Positions 42,345 to 52,700 are shown, counted from the stretch's first letter. The stretch is 64,000 nt of DNA from Rhynchopus euleeides (GCA_963210315.1 OY723245.1:2059910-2123909); one strand, 5' to 3'. Made by a program: numbers and translations. Notes: generated by a model from the sequence alone, not told the origin.

Positions 42345-45300
42345 ATGGCAGCCGTGCTCAGTTTCTCGATGGACATGTGCTCGCGCGCATGGCTGCTGCT
42401 GTGCGGCTACAAGGTATGCCGCGCCACCCGCGGGGTTTTGTTTGCTTTCGCAGGCTGGGTGCTGTTCGACCAAGCTGTGTTGGCCATGTTCCCCTGTTGT
42501 ATTGTGAAAATTGTTCCAACAACAACCAGCATCAAGTCTTTAGCGATGAGGCCCCTTGCTGAATTCAACTCAGTGGCTCTGGGACCCAGCCGCCAGTCAT
42601 TTTCTCGGCGGCGTTCCTTCACATCACACCGCACACCCTTGCAGAGCTTCAAGGCGATTGAGTCGACCGAAACGTCGGACGACACTCAGTGGCTCACCTT
42701 CTGGACAGTCGTGTCGATCGTGCAGTTTGCGGAGTTCTGGCTTGACCACATCAGCCGCATCCTCCCCTTCTACTCGGAGGCGAAGTTCGGGCTGCTGGTG
42801 TGGCTGGGTGCCTTCCGTATGTGCCAGGGATGGGTCTATGGGGGGGGGGGGGGGAAGGGGGTTTTATACGTGCCAATGACATGGCATGGAGTTGCTTTTT
42901 GAAAGGGGGGACGCCCCCCCCTAAGCGTTTTACCATCTCTCCGTTCTGCCGTGCAGTGCGCCCTCGAATGAGGACAAACAAACAACCCCCCCGTGCTATT
43001 TGGTTGAGATTTGGTTGAGGCGCATACAACAGCTACAAGACTGCTGTTAACCTGCTTTATTGTCCTCTCCGGCCCACGTGGAAAATCACAAGCTTTTACT
43101 TGACCTGAAAGTGAACCGTATCTGCGTGTTGTGTGCACAGTGCTAGTTGTGTCTGCCTGGGAACTGATCCCCCCGGGTTCCAAAGACCCTCGCTCCATAC
43201 CTGATGAGAGCCGGCGAGAGGAGGACGTAATGCGGAAGGCTCGAAACGACGACACAACTAGTATTGCAAATACGTGGCGAAAAGGTAACAATCATCGCAC
43301 GTAGCAGGACAAACAAAGGTTCCCCCCCTCCCCCACGTGTGGATTTTTAATACCATGGAACAGTCAATTCTACATTCTACTCTTTACCCCCCCCCCCCCC
43401 CCCTAGGCATACTTGTACCCCCATATGGGGAAGGCCAAAAATATGGGGAAAATATGGGGGGAATATGGGGGGTTTTTCAAGTCCTGTTCCCCCATATTTC
43501 CCCCATATGGGGGATATATGGGGGAAAACCCAGGGGTTCCTCAGGTGGAAGCAGTCAACAAACAGTTCTCTTCGTTCTGCTTTTCACAGGGTGTGAAGTC
43601 AGCGACTGACAGGAGACGTCTAGCACCTTGCAGAGCCATCTCGCATCGTCGCTTTCTGCGGAGAGGAAACGCTCGGCTGAAGTGCTCGAGTCAGACCACA
43701 AAAGGTGCTGTGAGAGCGCCGACCGCCACTTTCTTCAAGTCTGAGTAGCGGTCATCAGAGCATGCTGTCCAGTAGTCCTGTCTTTGCTGGCAGAACAGTT
43801 GCGTCCTGCAGCCAGTCCTTGTACTGGCCTTCACAGGTCTCATTCCACCCGGCAGATGCAGCTTGAACATGTCAAGCACTGCCTGGTGACGAGCGTCGAC
43901 TCCGACTTTTCGGCGCTCGGAGCGGTCAAAAGTGGCGGAAGCGCCTGACACCCCAGAATGCACTGCTTGTGAATTCCCTTATCTAATAAGGATCCCAGGG
44001 GGCAGTTCGCAATCGCAAACACACCAGAGGAGGAGGACAGCGAGTGTGAGAGTGACGTGCCAGACAGGACTTAAAAACACAAGAGTGTGTGTTGTGAGGA
44101 GCTGTTAACCCTGAACGCGCTCTGTGTGTCTGTGCGTATGTGTCCACCACCGCTGCCGCTGTCACTGCGGTGCCCCGCCAAACCGGGAAGCGTTCGCCCT
44201 CCGCTGCCGCTGTATCGGCGCAGGAGAGGAACAGGAGGTCGGTGCGACCCACCTGGGGGATCTTCCAGGGGGGGGCCAGACCTGGCCACACCTGAACGAG
44301 CGCGCACCCCCCAGGATCGGACTCCTGGAGGATCCCCAACAAGGCATGATGCCGGTTTCGACGCGCACTTCGTGTGTGTGTGTGCATGAGTGGTTTGATG
44401 TTCTCCCGTTGCAGCACGAATACCCCCATATCCCCCCATATGGGCCCCATATTTCCCCCATATTCCCCCATATTTTACCGGTTTTTCCCCATATTTTCAG
44501 CCTTTTTCCCCATATGGGGGCGGGGTTTTGCGACCCCCCATATTTCCCCCAGATTTAGGGGGTTCCCCATATGGGGGGACAAGTATGCCTAGGGGGGGTC
44601 ATAAGCCCGTACAAAACCACATTTTTCAACATACCATCAGAACCGCCCTAATACCTGATCTGACCCGAAAATCCGACCCATACCCCCCCGGAAACCGTCT
44701 GGAGCCCACTTGTGACACCTGATACGCACTTTTGTGATGATTTTTTGGGGTCCTAAAAAATGTACCTCAGTTTCGTACCTTGCCTTTGTACCTGAACCAC
44801 TCCCGACCGCAATATTTCGTTCTTTGCAAGGGAAGGGTGTCACTACGCTCACCCAGCACGCCGAGCAACACATGCCGCGTGCCCAGGGCCTCGCAGAGGT
44901 GTCAGATGCTGCTGCAGAGGGGTACCTTGCTCGAAAGAAGCCCGCCAAACGGGAGGTGTGCGGGGTCCCGGCAGAGAGCGTTGTGGCAGACCTGCGTAAA
45001 AAGAAAACGGCACACGACATCGGTGAGGCGACATTATTTCGGGCGCTCCGTCGGGCTGGGTACATAGGAGAGCGAGTGGGACGTGGTGACGACAGATATA
45101 TGAGGTGGTGCATCAACTGCACGCACGTGCGGAAAGCGGCGTTCCTTGCTGGCCAAGAAAGATGTCACCTGCACTCCTACTCCTCCCACTCGTCCTGCTC
45201 CTACCCCCACACCAACTGATGTGGGCAGTGAGAGTGATGGCAGCTCCAGAGCAGCAGATGATCTCGGAAGCGATGAGCGGGTCAGCCGGGCAGACTACCC

Positions 45301-46316
45301 CAGTCTGTACCGGAAGTACGAAGCGTTGCGGGCCCGCCATCACCGCCTCCAGGAGAGGACCCGAGGGTTAAGAGTAGGGTTGTACAGCGCCAGGGGAGAG
45401 TATTGAGTATTCCCCTGGCGTTGAGACATCCCTGGCGATCTTGCGGTCGCACTGTGGGGGCTGAGTCGGCAGGCAGATGCCTATCCAATGACTTTGTTGA
45501 GTCCTCACATGGTACACTCTCGTGCTGTCGAGACTGCGTGGTGTGCATATCCTGCGGGGCGCAAATTACACAGCACAAACATCACCAATTCGGCTCTCAG
45601 GGCGTACAATATCCCAACCGTGCCTTCACAGGCTGAGATCGACGAAGCAAATACATCTACGCGCTGCCCACTAATGCCGATGCAGCCTCGCAGGCGTACG
45701 AAGTACTCACAATGACCCATCCGCGATCGAAGTACTACACCCAGGAGGTGGCTGAACTCATTCCGCTGGCGCAACAACACAACATTCCCACGAATCAGGT
45801 CAAGAAAGACCTTGCCGAGGCACTGGGGAAGGCAACATGCGTGCCACCTGAGCCGGAACCACCGCAGAAAAGGCAAAGAACGAAATATTGCGGTCGGGAG
45901 TGGTTCAGGTACAAAGGCAAGGTACGAAACTGAGGTACATTTTTTAGGACCCCAAAAAATCATCACAAAAGTGCGTATCAGGTGTCACAAGTGGGCTCCA
46001 GACGGTTTCCGGGGGGGTATGGGTCGGATTTTCGGGTCAGATCAGGTATTAGGGCGGTTCTGATGGTATGTTGAAATTTTTGGTATTTGTACGTTTTTAG
46101 GGGGGCTTATGACCCCCCCTACCCCCCCCCCCCCCCCCCCCCCCCGCCGCCCCGTTTCAGTTTTTCTGGAACACCACACCACCACCGCTTGTCACAGGTG
46201 GCGCCCACATGATCTATGAGAAGGGCATTCGCCCCTTCCTCAAGCAGCACCAGAGCGACATCGACAAGCACCTCGACAAAGCTGAGGCGCAGGCGAAGGC
46301 TGCCATGAAGAAGTAA
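42345..46316 (+). CDS. REEP/HVA22/Yop1 (TB2/DP1) family ER-shaping protein, three exons
   Basis: Exons 42345-42413, 42645-42816 and 46198-46316 join in frame to 119 residues. Exon 1 gives MAAVLSFSMDMCSRAWLLLC-GYK. Exon 2 starts SFKAIEST, then DDTQWLTFWTVVSIVQFAEF and PFYSEAKFGLLVWLGAF. Exon 3 gives GAHMIYEKGIRPFLKQHQ and a Lys/Ala-rich end. These are the family hallmarks: KAIES, DDTQWLTYW, PFYxxxK and GAxxIYxxxxRPFL. Junctions are AAG|GTATGC...TTGCAG (231 bp, phase 0) and GTATGT...CACAG (3381 bp, phase 1). The usual YPAY before KAIES is shortened to Y. The two hydrophobic hairpins wedge into and curve ER tubules. Intron 2 contains two transposons. An additional 5' exon is possible. Confidence 0.8.
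43406..44589. mobile_element. TIR element with GGCATACTTGT ends, inside REEP intron 2
   Basis: A 1184-bp element between TA at 43404-43405 and 44590-44591. The ends GGCATACTTGTACCCCC and complement are followed on both sides by many CCCCATATGGGG words. Poly-C precedes the left TA. The right TA is shared with the next element. A minus-strand frame at 43691-43963 (GVDARHQAVLDMFKLHLPGG, TQLFCQQRQDYW) may be a remnant of coding sequence. Confidence 0.7.
44734..45219 (+). CDS. Element-encoded HTH-like protein (type 1, copy B)
   Basis: 161 codons from the ATG inside the terminal repeat. It has the same order as copy A: TIR-derived head, LTQHAEQHMPRAQGLAEV, then the HTH-like VVADLRKKKTAHDIGEATLF and RALRRAGYIGE. 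It ends CHLHSYSSHSSCSYPHTN in this frame. The other frame (45146-45406) carries the Pro/Thr linker and short coiled coil. The basic C-terminal part is at 45712-45933 (QVKKDLAEALGK, PPQKRQRTK). Conservation of frames in two distant copies suggests selection or recent spread. Not essential for REEP, whose intron it occupies. Confidence 0.5.
   Translation: MMIFWGPKKCTSVSYLAFVPEPLPTAIFRSLQGKGVTTLTQHAEQHMPRAQGLAEVSDAAAEGYLARKKPAKREVCGVPAESVVADLRKKKTAHDIGEATLFRALRRAGYIGERVGRGDDRYMRWCINCTHVRKAAFLAGQERCHLHSYSSHSSCSYPHTN
45712..45933 (+). CDS. Element-encoded C-terminal segment (type 1, copy B)
   Basis: The counterpart of 6236-6505. It has a helical region SKYYTQEVAELIPLAQQHN and the basic tail PPQKRQRTK. 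In this copy the frame continues past the tail into the inverted repeat (YCGREWFRYKGKVRN) because the stop found in copy A is missing. Confidence 0.4.
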   Translation: MTHPRSKYYTQEVAELIPLAQQHNIPTNQVKKDLAEALGKATCVPPEPEPPQKRQRTKYCGREWFRYKGKVRN

Positions 46317-47891
46317 TCCTGTGGCACACTGCGCACATGGCATCGTGTCATCCCGATCTGAAATACACTATTTTTTTTTTGGCCCGCCCCAAAAAAAAAA
46401 TATACACACTCTGTTGAAAGACAACTTGGGTGCAGGAAACAAGCTTGCGAAAAAAATGAACGGGGCAGATATCGAGCGCCTATGAGGCAATCCCCGGCTC
46501 TCGCGGTGCTCGGGACTGTCTTGTGATTGTGACACCCGCAAACTTTAAGCGAACGGAACTCGCCCCGGAAGGGGGCAGGGCTGGGGGGGATGCGCCGAAC
46601 GCCACCCTGGAAAGGGGTGTAGGCGCCTTCCCTTCGCCCTGTATCCGTGGTTGGCACCCTAGTTTGTCGGGCAGATAGGCTCATTTATTCCTGCACCTTC
46701 TGAGCGAAGAAGAACAGGCCTGTTGCTATCAAGCCTTCTTTTTCAAATTTGCAGATCCGCGGAGTTTTGCAAGAAATACACCCCCGACCAGGTGTTCCTT
46801 CCTGATTCCAAAAAAAGAATACGTTGAACGAAACTTTCGCACATTTCCGTATGTTCCTCTGGGTGTTGTTCTTCTGCTCTGCGTCAACCTGCGCCCGCCT
46901 GTCCCCTCCTTTGTGAGGCGACTCTGATCTGCACTTCTAGCGAAGGCCCCCATGGGGAGTATAGGCTGTTTTATTCAGCTCTGCTGAACTCCCCCATCCC
47001 CCCCTGGCACAATCCCGGGGAAGCGGGGCTGCCGAATATCCGCTCCTTTCTTTTTTTTGCGACGTTTCTCATCCCAGCCAGAGAGTGCTTCTCGAATGCC
47101 CCCCTTCCCCCCTCCCCCCCTCAAACCCCGTCCCCAGAAACCAAGGCACGGTTCTCCCTTCTGTGAAACCTTCGGGTCTGCAGCAGGGGCTGCCGTTTCT
47201 TTTGGCTAATCCAGTCTCTCGAAAACGCAGAACGATACAAGTCCCTTGACAACCTTTCTGTCGAGTTTAATTCCAACATTACCCCCGCCCCCACCCAGAA
47301 GCACACGTGGGATATCACGTTGAATTCCTCCTTGTGGGTTTGGTTGTGCCTGAGGAAGTGGAATGGCATATCACCCCCCCGCACCGCACGGTATGTGCAG
47401 CCCATTCCTTCGCCTTTCTGCATTTTCTTGTTGACCACGCGTGCTGGGGTTGCACGGGTTGTGCCTCATACAACTCTCGCCTCCTTTGGACACGATGCTG
47501 TCAACGCTCGACGCAGCAGAGAGATCCGCGGGGAACCGGGTTCCAAACGCATGCCCATCTCTTCTCTCTCCTCCGTCGCCACCGCGCAAACGTTACTATG
47601 AAAGGCAACCTCGGACACGAGACAGTGTATTGTTCGGCGGTGTCCGGGTTAAGAACAAAAGCTGCGCGGCATCGCAGCTCCTCCCACCCCCCGCACCCCC
47701 ACCCACCCCCACCGTATGACGTTGGGAACCGCCTGTGGTCGGGGGCTTCTTGGCATAAGCTTGTCATCAGGTCGCGAAATAACGAAGGAAATTGTACGGC
47801 TGAAGCTCAAAAAGGAGTGCGCCTACGGGCATTAGGTAGACGCACACGCTGATTCAGCAAAGAGCCCCGGGTGCCTTCACCCCCCCCCCCC
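46317..47891. other. 1.6 kb downstream of the REEP gene, no gene recognised
   Basis: Presumably includes the REEP 3' UTR. There are A-tracts at 46373-46402 and CT-rich sequence near 47100. A frame at 47307-47852 is His/Pro-rich low complexity and not credible as a gene. Confidence 0.45.
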
Positions 47892-47893
47892 TA

Positions 47894-49041
47894 GGGGGGG
47901 TCAAATGCCACCCTTTTACGTGGACAAACACGATTTTTCAAAAAACCGGCGCAGAGGCCCCAAAGCCCCCGTAAACCCTCCAAACCCCCCCAGATCGGTC
48001 CGGAAACCCATCGAACCCCACTTTTCCACCATTCCGGGCACCTCAGGTGCCCGAATTGGGGTACCTAAATTTTGTGCCACCGTTTGGTACCGGACAGTGC
48101 CACTGTGTGGGAGGTTGGAAAAGAAAATGCCCCAACACACCACATCTGAGGGTTGCAATGCATGTTGCTTGCCAACCACGTCATCCGGTGGGTGTCAGGC
48201 GCTATGTAGGTGGCATTAGCCAGGTCTTCGATGAGTTCTGGCTTGTATATGTACCTCCCTGCCACCATGCACCGGGAGGCTGCCTGTAGGTACGGAACAA
48301 GTCCAGATGGTCGTGTGATTCCTGTGCAGCAGTGCTCCACAACCGGGATGTGTTGACAACGACTGTTGCAACACGAGCTGTACATTCCGGGAACACACGA
48401 AGTGCGCTGTCGTGGTACCCATTGTGCCAGAATTGGTAGTTGCTGCGGTCTACTTTGCCTGGCCCAAGAGCACTGGTACTGAACGGTGCAATATGCGTGG
48501 CGAGGTGAATGCAACGGAAGGGCGCAAAGTCAATACAGCTCTCGGATGGCGGGTGGTGGTGCCACTAGTGTGTGACGTTCACTCGAGGATACAACGCATC
48601 ACAATGAATCAGCAACCGTGGACCGAGTACAATACGCTCTCTGTGGCTGGTGTGGGGGACAAAGGCAGTGCCTGTGCCGCAGGCAGGGAGGTACATATAC
48701 AAGCCAGAACACATCGAAGACCTGGCTCATGCCACCTACATAGCGCCTGACACCCACCGGATGACGTGGTTGGCAAGCAACATGCATTGCAACCCTCAGA
48801 TGTGGTGTGTTGGGGCATTTTCTTTTCCAACCTCCCACACAGTGGCACTGTCCGGTACCAAACGGTGGCACAAAATTTAGGTACCCCAATTCGGGCACCT
48901 GAGGTGCCCGGAATGGTGGAAAAGTGGGGTTCGATGGGTTTCCGGACCGATCTGGGGGGGTTTGGAGGGTTTACGGGGGCTTTGGGGCCTCTGCGCCGGT
49001 TTTTTGAAAAATCGTGTTTGTCACCCCCATTTGACCCCCCC
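47894..49041 (+). mobile_element. TIR element type 2, copy B
   Basis: 1148 bp between TA at 47892-47893 and 49042-49043. The ends are seven G plus TCAAATGCC at the left and CCATTTGA plus seven C at the right. Poly-C lies outside both ends. The long arms (about 430 bp) match each other and copy A at 21693-22839 nearly perfectly. Two differences from copy A are GTACGGAACAAGTCC against GTACGGAACAGTCC, and GGACAGTGCC against GTACAGTGCC. Confidence 0.85.
48319..48750 (+). CDS. Open frame in type 2 element with a Cys-rich, disintegrin-like start
   Basis: The frame is open from 48319, immediately after a TGA, through an acceptor-like CCTGTGCAG at 48321-48329, to 48750. It begins PQPGCVDNDCCNTSCTFRE then HTKCAVVVPIVPELV. 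The D-CC-xx-SC-x-F-x4-KC spacing resembles the core of disintegrin/ADAM-type domains. The rest (AVYFAWPKSTGTERCNMRG, VNTALGWRVVVPLVCDVHSR) is unrecognised and runs into the inverted repeat. Copy A preserves the frame on the minus strand (about 22005-22405). It could be a captured host exon or an element-specific small protein. There is no ATG before the Cys motif. Confidence 0.35.
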   Translation, partial: FLCSSAPQPGCVDNDCCNTSCTFREHTKCAVVVPIVPELVVAAVYFAWPKSTGTERCNMRGEVNATEGRKVNTALGWRVVVPLVCDVHSRIQRITMNQQPWTEYNTLSVAGVGDKGSACAAGREVHIQARTHRRPGSCHLHSA

Positions 49042-49043
49042 TA

Positions 49044-49455
49044 CCCCCCCCCCCCCCCCCCTAGGCATGGGCCCCCAAACATATTTTTCATAAACATATA
49101 ATTTTGCCAAAAATATGTTTCATTTTCGCATAAAAAAATATTTTTATATTTTTCGAAAATATTTTTTCGAAAAATATTTCCAAAATATTTTTATATTTTG
49201 GTGCAAGTATGAAGCTAAATGTGGAGTCCAAGTCCCGATTCAGGATTGCAATTTTTTTCTCTTTGGGTTTTTATAGGGAGGGAATTTTTTTTCCCTTGGG
49301 TTTTTTAGGTGGGATTTTTTCCCCACAGGTTTTCTGGGTGAAGTTTTTCGGGGGCAGGTGGTATTCTAGTGGGGGATGAGGATGAATCCTCCGGACACCC
49401 GCCCCTTTTTCGGTTGTTCCAGCCAAAACCCGGCGTTGTTCCCCAGTCAAGAGCC
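49044..49455. repeat. Poly-C followed by A/T-rich AAATATTTTT sequence
   Basis: A C tract at about 49045-49063, then TAGGCATGGGCCCCC, then about 130 bp of AATATTTTT iterations. The same A/T words recur at 51380-51490. TAGGCAT after poly-C resembles the start of the 43406 element, so another element end may lie here. Confidence 0.5.
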
Positions 49456-49716
49456 AGGCGTTCACTACCGTGGCCTCCGGCGGCTGGGGGGCTCCGCCCC
49501 CCAGACCCCCTGTACCACTAGGCTGGAGCGTGTGCCTGTCTTGTAGCCAAGTCCTTTGGGTTCACATCAGCGAATGGGACCCAGACCACTCTCAGGAGGA
49601 CGCAGCCAACAATCTGTACGCCCGCAACTCCCACGCGCTCCCACTACGGCGCAAGGAACAGATACTCACTACCGTGGCCTCCGGCGGCTGGGGGGCTCCG
49701 CCCCCCAGACCCCCCC
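49456..49716 (+). repeat. GC-hairpin repeat H, tandem copies 4 and 5
   Basis: Two complete hairpin cores (49456-49510 and 49660-49716) about 204 bp apart. The spacer contains CCAAGTCCTTTGGGTTCACA and CAGGAGGACGCAGCCAAC, which also precede copies 3 and 7. Confidence 0.85.
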
Positions 49717-50315
49717 GTATGTCGATCAACCAAATCCTTGAGCTTGTGCCACTGGGCATAGGAAGGGGTCGTTACAATAACACCCCGAAAACTCATTTTT
49801 GGCATCCCTTGCCTGGCATGTTGCTGTTGTGTTGCCACTATCTCTCATCACACAGGGCGTCCAATACCCACACACCACACTCACACTGGTTGTGTGGTAG
49901 GGATGGGGGGTTTTCTTGCCCGCGAGGGGGATTGCGCGCCATTTCCCCCCCGAAAAACCCTTGGAGAAAAAGTGGAATCCCGACCCCTTTTTGGGCCCAA
50001 AAAGGCCAAAGTCCCAGGCATACTTGTTTTGGTGCCCCTGATTTACCCCTTTTTCACTACGCACAAACTACGCAATCTGGGGGGGGGGTCTCGCTTTTTG
50101 GTCCCCCCCCAGTTTTTTTGGTCCCCCTTTCTGTGTGGCTACTGAGACAGGACTGGAGGCACTGCGCTGACCGAGCAAAAAATTATTGCCAGAACTCACT
50201 ATACACCGTACGAAAGAACGCACGACATGTGGGGCGGGACTCCAGAAACACCTGGGCAAGGTTGCCCCATGCCCAGAAACACCTGAGAAGGAAGTGAGTT
50301 CCAGGAGCCGCGTAG
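49717..50315. other. Unassigned, probable left part of a decayed element
   Basis: Contains CCAGGCATACTTGTTTTGG at about 50013 (like the GGCATACTTGT terminus) and CACTACGCACAAACTACGCA at about 50058, which is repeated at 50975. The word TTGGTGCCCCTGA at 50029 is inverted at about 51007-51020. These may be the ends of an element spanning about 50010-51020. Confidence 0.35.
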
Positions 50316-50648
50316 AACACCCTCGAGATTGTGAATGATGATACGATCACAGCCTTCAGGGCGCTGCGAGGTGCCACCCTGAAGGTGGCCCTTGACATCA
50401 AGGAGAGCGTCGGCCGAGGGGTCGACGAAAAGCTGAAGAAGGCGCTACTGGCACTGGATCCCGCGGGGTATACGGAGGTCACCGCCACACAGGCAACCTC
50501 CGCTGACAACGTCCAGGAGACGTTATCCGAGGGGATCACAACGGCACTAGAGATCTGTGTCACGGGATCCAGGCGCCCACTCTCCCTCGACGGTCTGGGG
50601 ATTGTTGTTGGGTATGGTGTCGTTTCCTGCAGCTGCAAAAAAGCGTAG
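50316..50648 (+). pseudogene. Hypothetical element-associated protein, first part
   Basis: A frame following TAG at 50311-50313 reads TLEIVNDDTITAFRALRGAT, then LKVALDIKESVGRGVDEKLK and SEGITTALEICVTGSRRPLS, ending SCSCKKA. Codon use and the even amino-acid mix look coding. No ATG lies at the start, so it is either a 3' exon or truncated. The next frame downstream probably continues the protein after a frameshift near 50600-50640. No family recognised. Confidence 0.4.
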
Positions 50649-50926
50649 CAACTGTGCTTCCTTCTTCCTTAATGATGCGTTGACGCTTCCACCCGGAGGA
50701 GCTGAAGCAGGCACCGCTTAATGATGCGTTGATGCTTCCACCCGACGAGCTGAAGCAGGCACCGCGCCAAAGGGCACCCCCAAAGAGACCTGCAAAGACT
50801 GCGTCGAAACCCGCACCGAAGGCTGCCAGCGCTGCAGCACCTGAAGAACCTGCAGCACCTGAAGCGCCTGCACCCTCACTGACCCCGGAACAGCAAGAAC
50901 TCCTTGAGTTTGGGGTCCCGGCATAG
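50640..50926 (+). pseudogene. Hypothetical protein, C-terminal part with 16-residue duplication
   Basis: A frame AKKRSNCASFFLNDALTLPP meets a 49-bp near-tandem repeat (50672-50719 and 50721-50767), two copies of LNDALxLPPDELKQAP. The first repeat has one extra base in GGAGGAG, which shifts the frame. The second copy continues RQRAPPKRPAKTASKPAPKA and SLTPEQQELLEFGVPA to TAG at 50924-50926. The Ala/Pro/Lys linker is disordered. Confidence 0.4.
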
Positions 50927-51048
50927 AGACAGAGAATGGCTGAGTAAATCAAAAAATGAGACCCCCCCCCCTTTTCACTACGCACAAACTACGCAATATG
51001 GGGTCGTCAGGGGCACCAAATAATTATTTTGGAAATATTTTGAAAATA

Positions 51049-51377
51049 CCGTATACGTAAATATTTTGGAACGTAAATATTATGGAACGTAAATATTTTG
51101 GAACGCTGGTGGGTTGGCGTTCCAGATTTTTTTCGTTCCATAATATTTACAGGGCTTTCTGCGACTCGGGGACTTGGACCAGGTGATCGGACGGCATACA
51201 GAGTCCCTGACGGGACCTACTCGTGCACTTTTCGCGCGATTCCTGACGCAAGCCGTCCTCACCACCGAGTCCCCAACTGGCCCTGTAAATATTATGGAAC
51301 GTAAATATTATGGAACGGACCGGGCAAAAATGGGCCCGTTCCATAATATTTACGTTCCATAATATTTACGTATACGG
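51049..51377 (+). mobile_element. MITE M2, copy 2
   Basis: 329 bp with complete CCGTATACG ends and TA on both sides (51047-51048 and 51378-51379). Same orientation as the copy at 33704, inserted in AAATATTTTT-type sequence. Confidence 0.9.
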
Positions 51378-51529
51378 TATTTCGAAAATATTTTTATATT
51401 TCGGAAATATTTTGAAAATATTCCAAACATAAAAAAATATGTTGAAAATATTCCAAACATAAAAAAATATTTTCAAAAATATAAAAATACCGTATACCAT
51501 ACATCGGGCGTTATTGCGTTACCAGTAAC

Positions 51530-51805
51530 GGTAATACCGTTATTTTTTCGGTAAAATAACTTACCGTTAATAACGTTCCAGAACGGCCGAATAACGTTAT
51601 CCGAAAATCGGTAACGTTATTTTTCCGCGTTATACCGTTATCGATAACGGTAATACCGTTATTACCGTTATCAGGAACGGTAATAACGTTATCGGTAACG
51701 TTATTACCGTTATTACCGTTATCGGTAACGGTAATACCGTTATCAGTAACGGTAATAACGTTATCGGTAACGTTATTACCGTTATTACCGGTAATACCGC
51801 GTTAT
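51530..51805. repeat. Degenerate array of GTTATTACCGTTAYC words
   Basis: About 25 variants of CGGTAATACCGTTATT and CGTTATCGGTAACG in both orientations. They are self-complementary, so the array can fold extensively. A short related block sits at 53462-53500 near the other end of the surrounding element. Confidence 0.75.
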
Positions 51806-52700
51806 TTTCGGTATTTTTGGGCAACTTCTATAGGGGGACCCTTTTCGAATTTTTTTTCGGGGTGGCCAGAATGGGCTGTTTTAGGCTATTTGAGGCCATT
51901 TTCGAGCAAATTTTTGGGTTTAGAGCCACGCAAAGGGTCTAAAATGGGCATGCCAATCTCAAAAAATGCTCAAAATTCCGAGAGATTTCAGATTTTTCGA
52001 ATTTTTTGACCGAGAAAATTCTGACCCCAAAATGTGGTCCTTGTGGTCTGGAACTGTCCGTTGTCGAAGGAATTGGTGAAAAAATCGTGATTTTTGGCCT
52101 CTGGATCACCCATGCCGTCCCAAAAATCAAGCAAAAGAGGTTTGGTAGGTGCATTTTTGGGTGAACATGAGCCATTGTGCCAACCTGCTTGATTTCACCC
52201 GAAAATTGGAATCCGTTGAATATGGTTTCTGATGAAAATGTGAAAATTTTCGACCTTCTTCGCAGTTTTTGCCACTTCCTTGCCCCATCTTTCCCACCCA
52301 AAATCGAAGTACCGTGAATGGTGTTGTTGAAAGGTCCAAATTGCGTTGGTTGTGCGTAGTTCTGCCGAAATCGTGCACACGTTGTGCATAGTGCATGTGT
52401 AACGCCATTTGCGACCAAAATGTAAATTTCCTGCACCCGAGCGTTGACGCTTCCACACACCCTTACAAACCCACTTGCCTGATGAAGGGGGTGGTGTGTA
52501 GAGCACGTTTGGCAGGGCTGAATGACACTTTCCGCGCGAAGGTCGTGTGCGTAATTAAAAAACGGTCCGAGGGCCGGAGGCCCGAGGCCTTTTTTTACCT
52601 GCACGAGGGTGCAATTGAGGCCGATACGGGGTGCAGATGATGGTTTCTTGCACAACCCAGTCATGTTTTGCACATCACGACGAACTCGGAAATTCCTCAT

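Larger units (their letters stand above)
44592..46119 (+). mobile_element. TIR element type 1, copy B, inside REEP intron 2
   Basis: 1528 bp, flanked by TA at 44590-44591 and 46120-46121, followed by poly-C. It is the inverted counterpart of 5996-7524, with matching terminal repeats and gene order. A few substitutions and short indels separate the copies (for example GTGCGGAAAG here against GTGCGGGAAAG in copy A). Confidence 0.85.
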
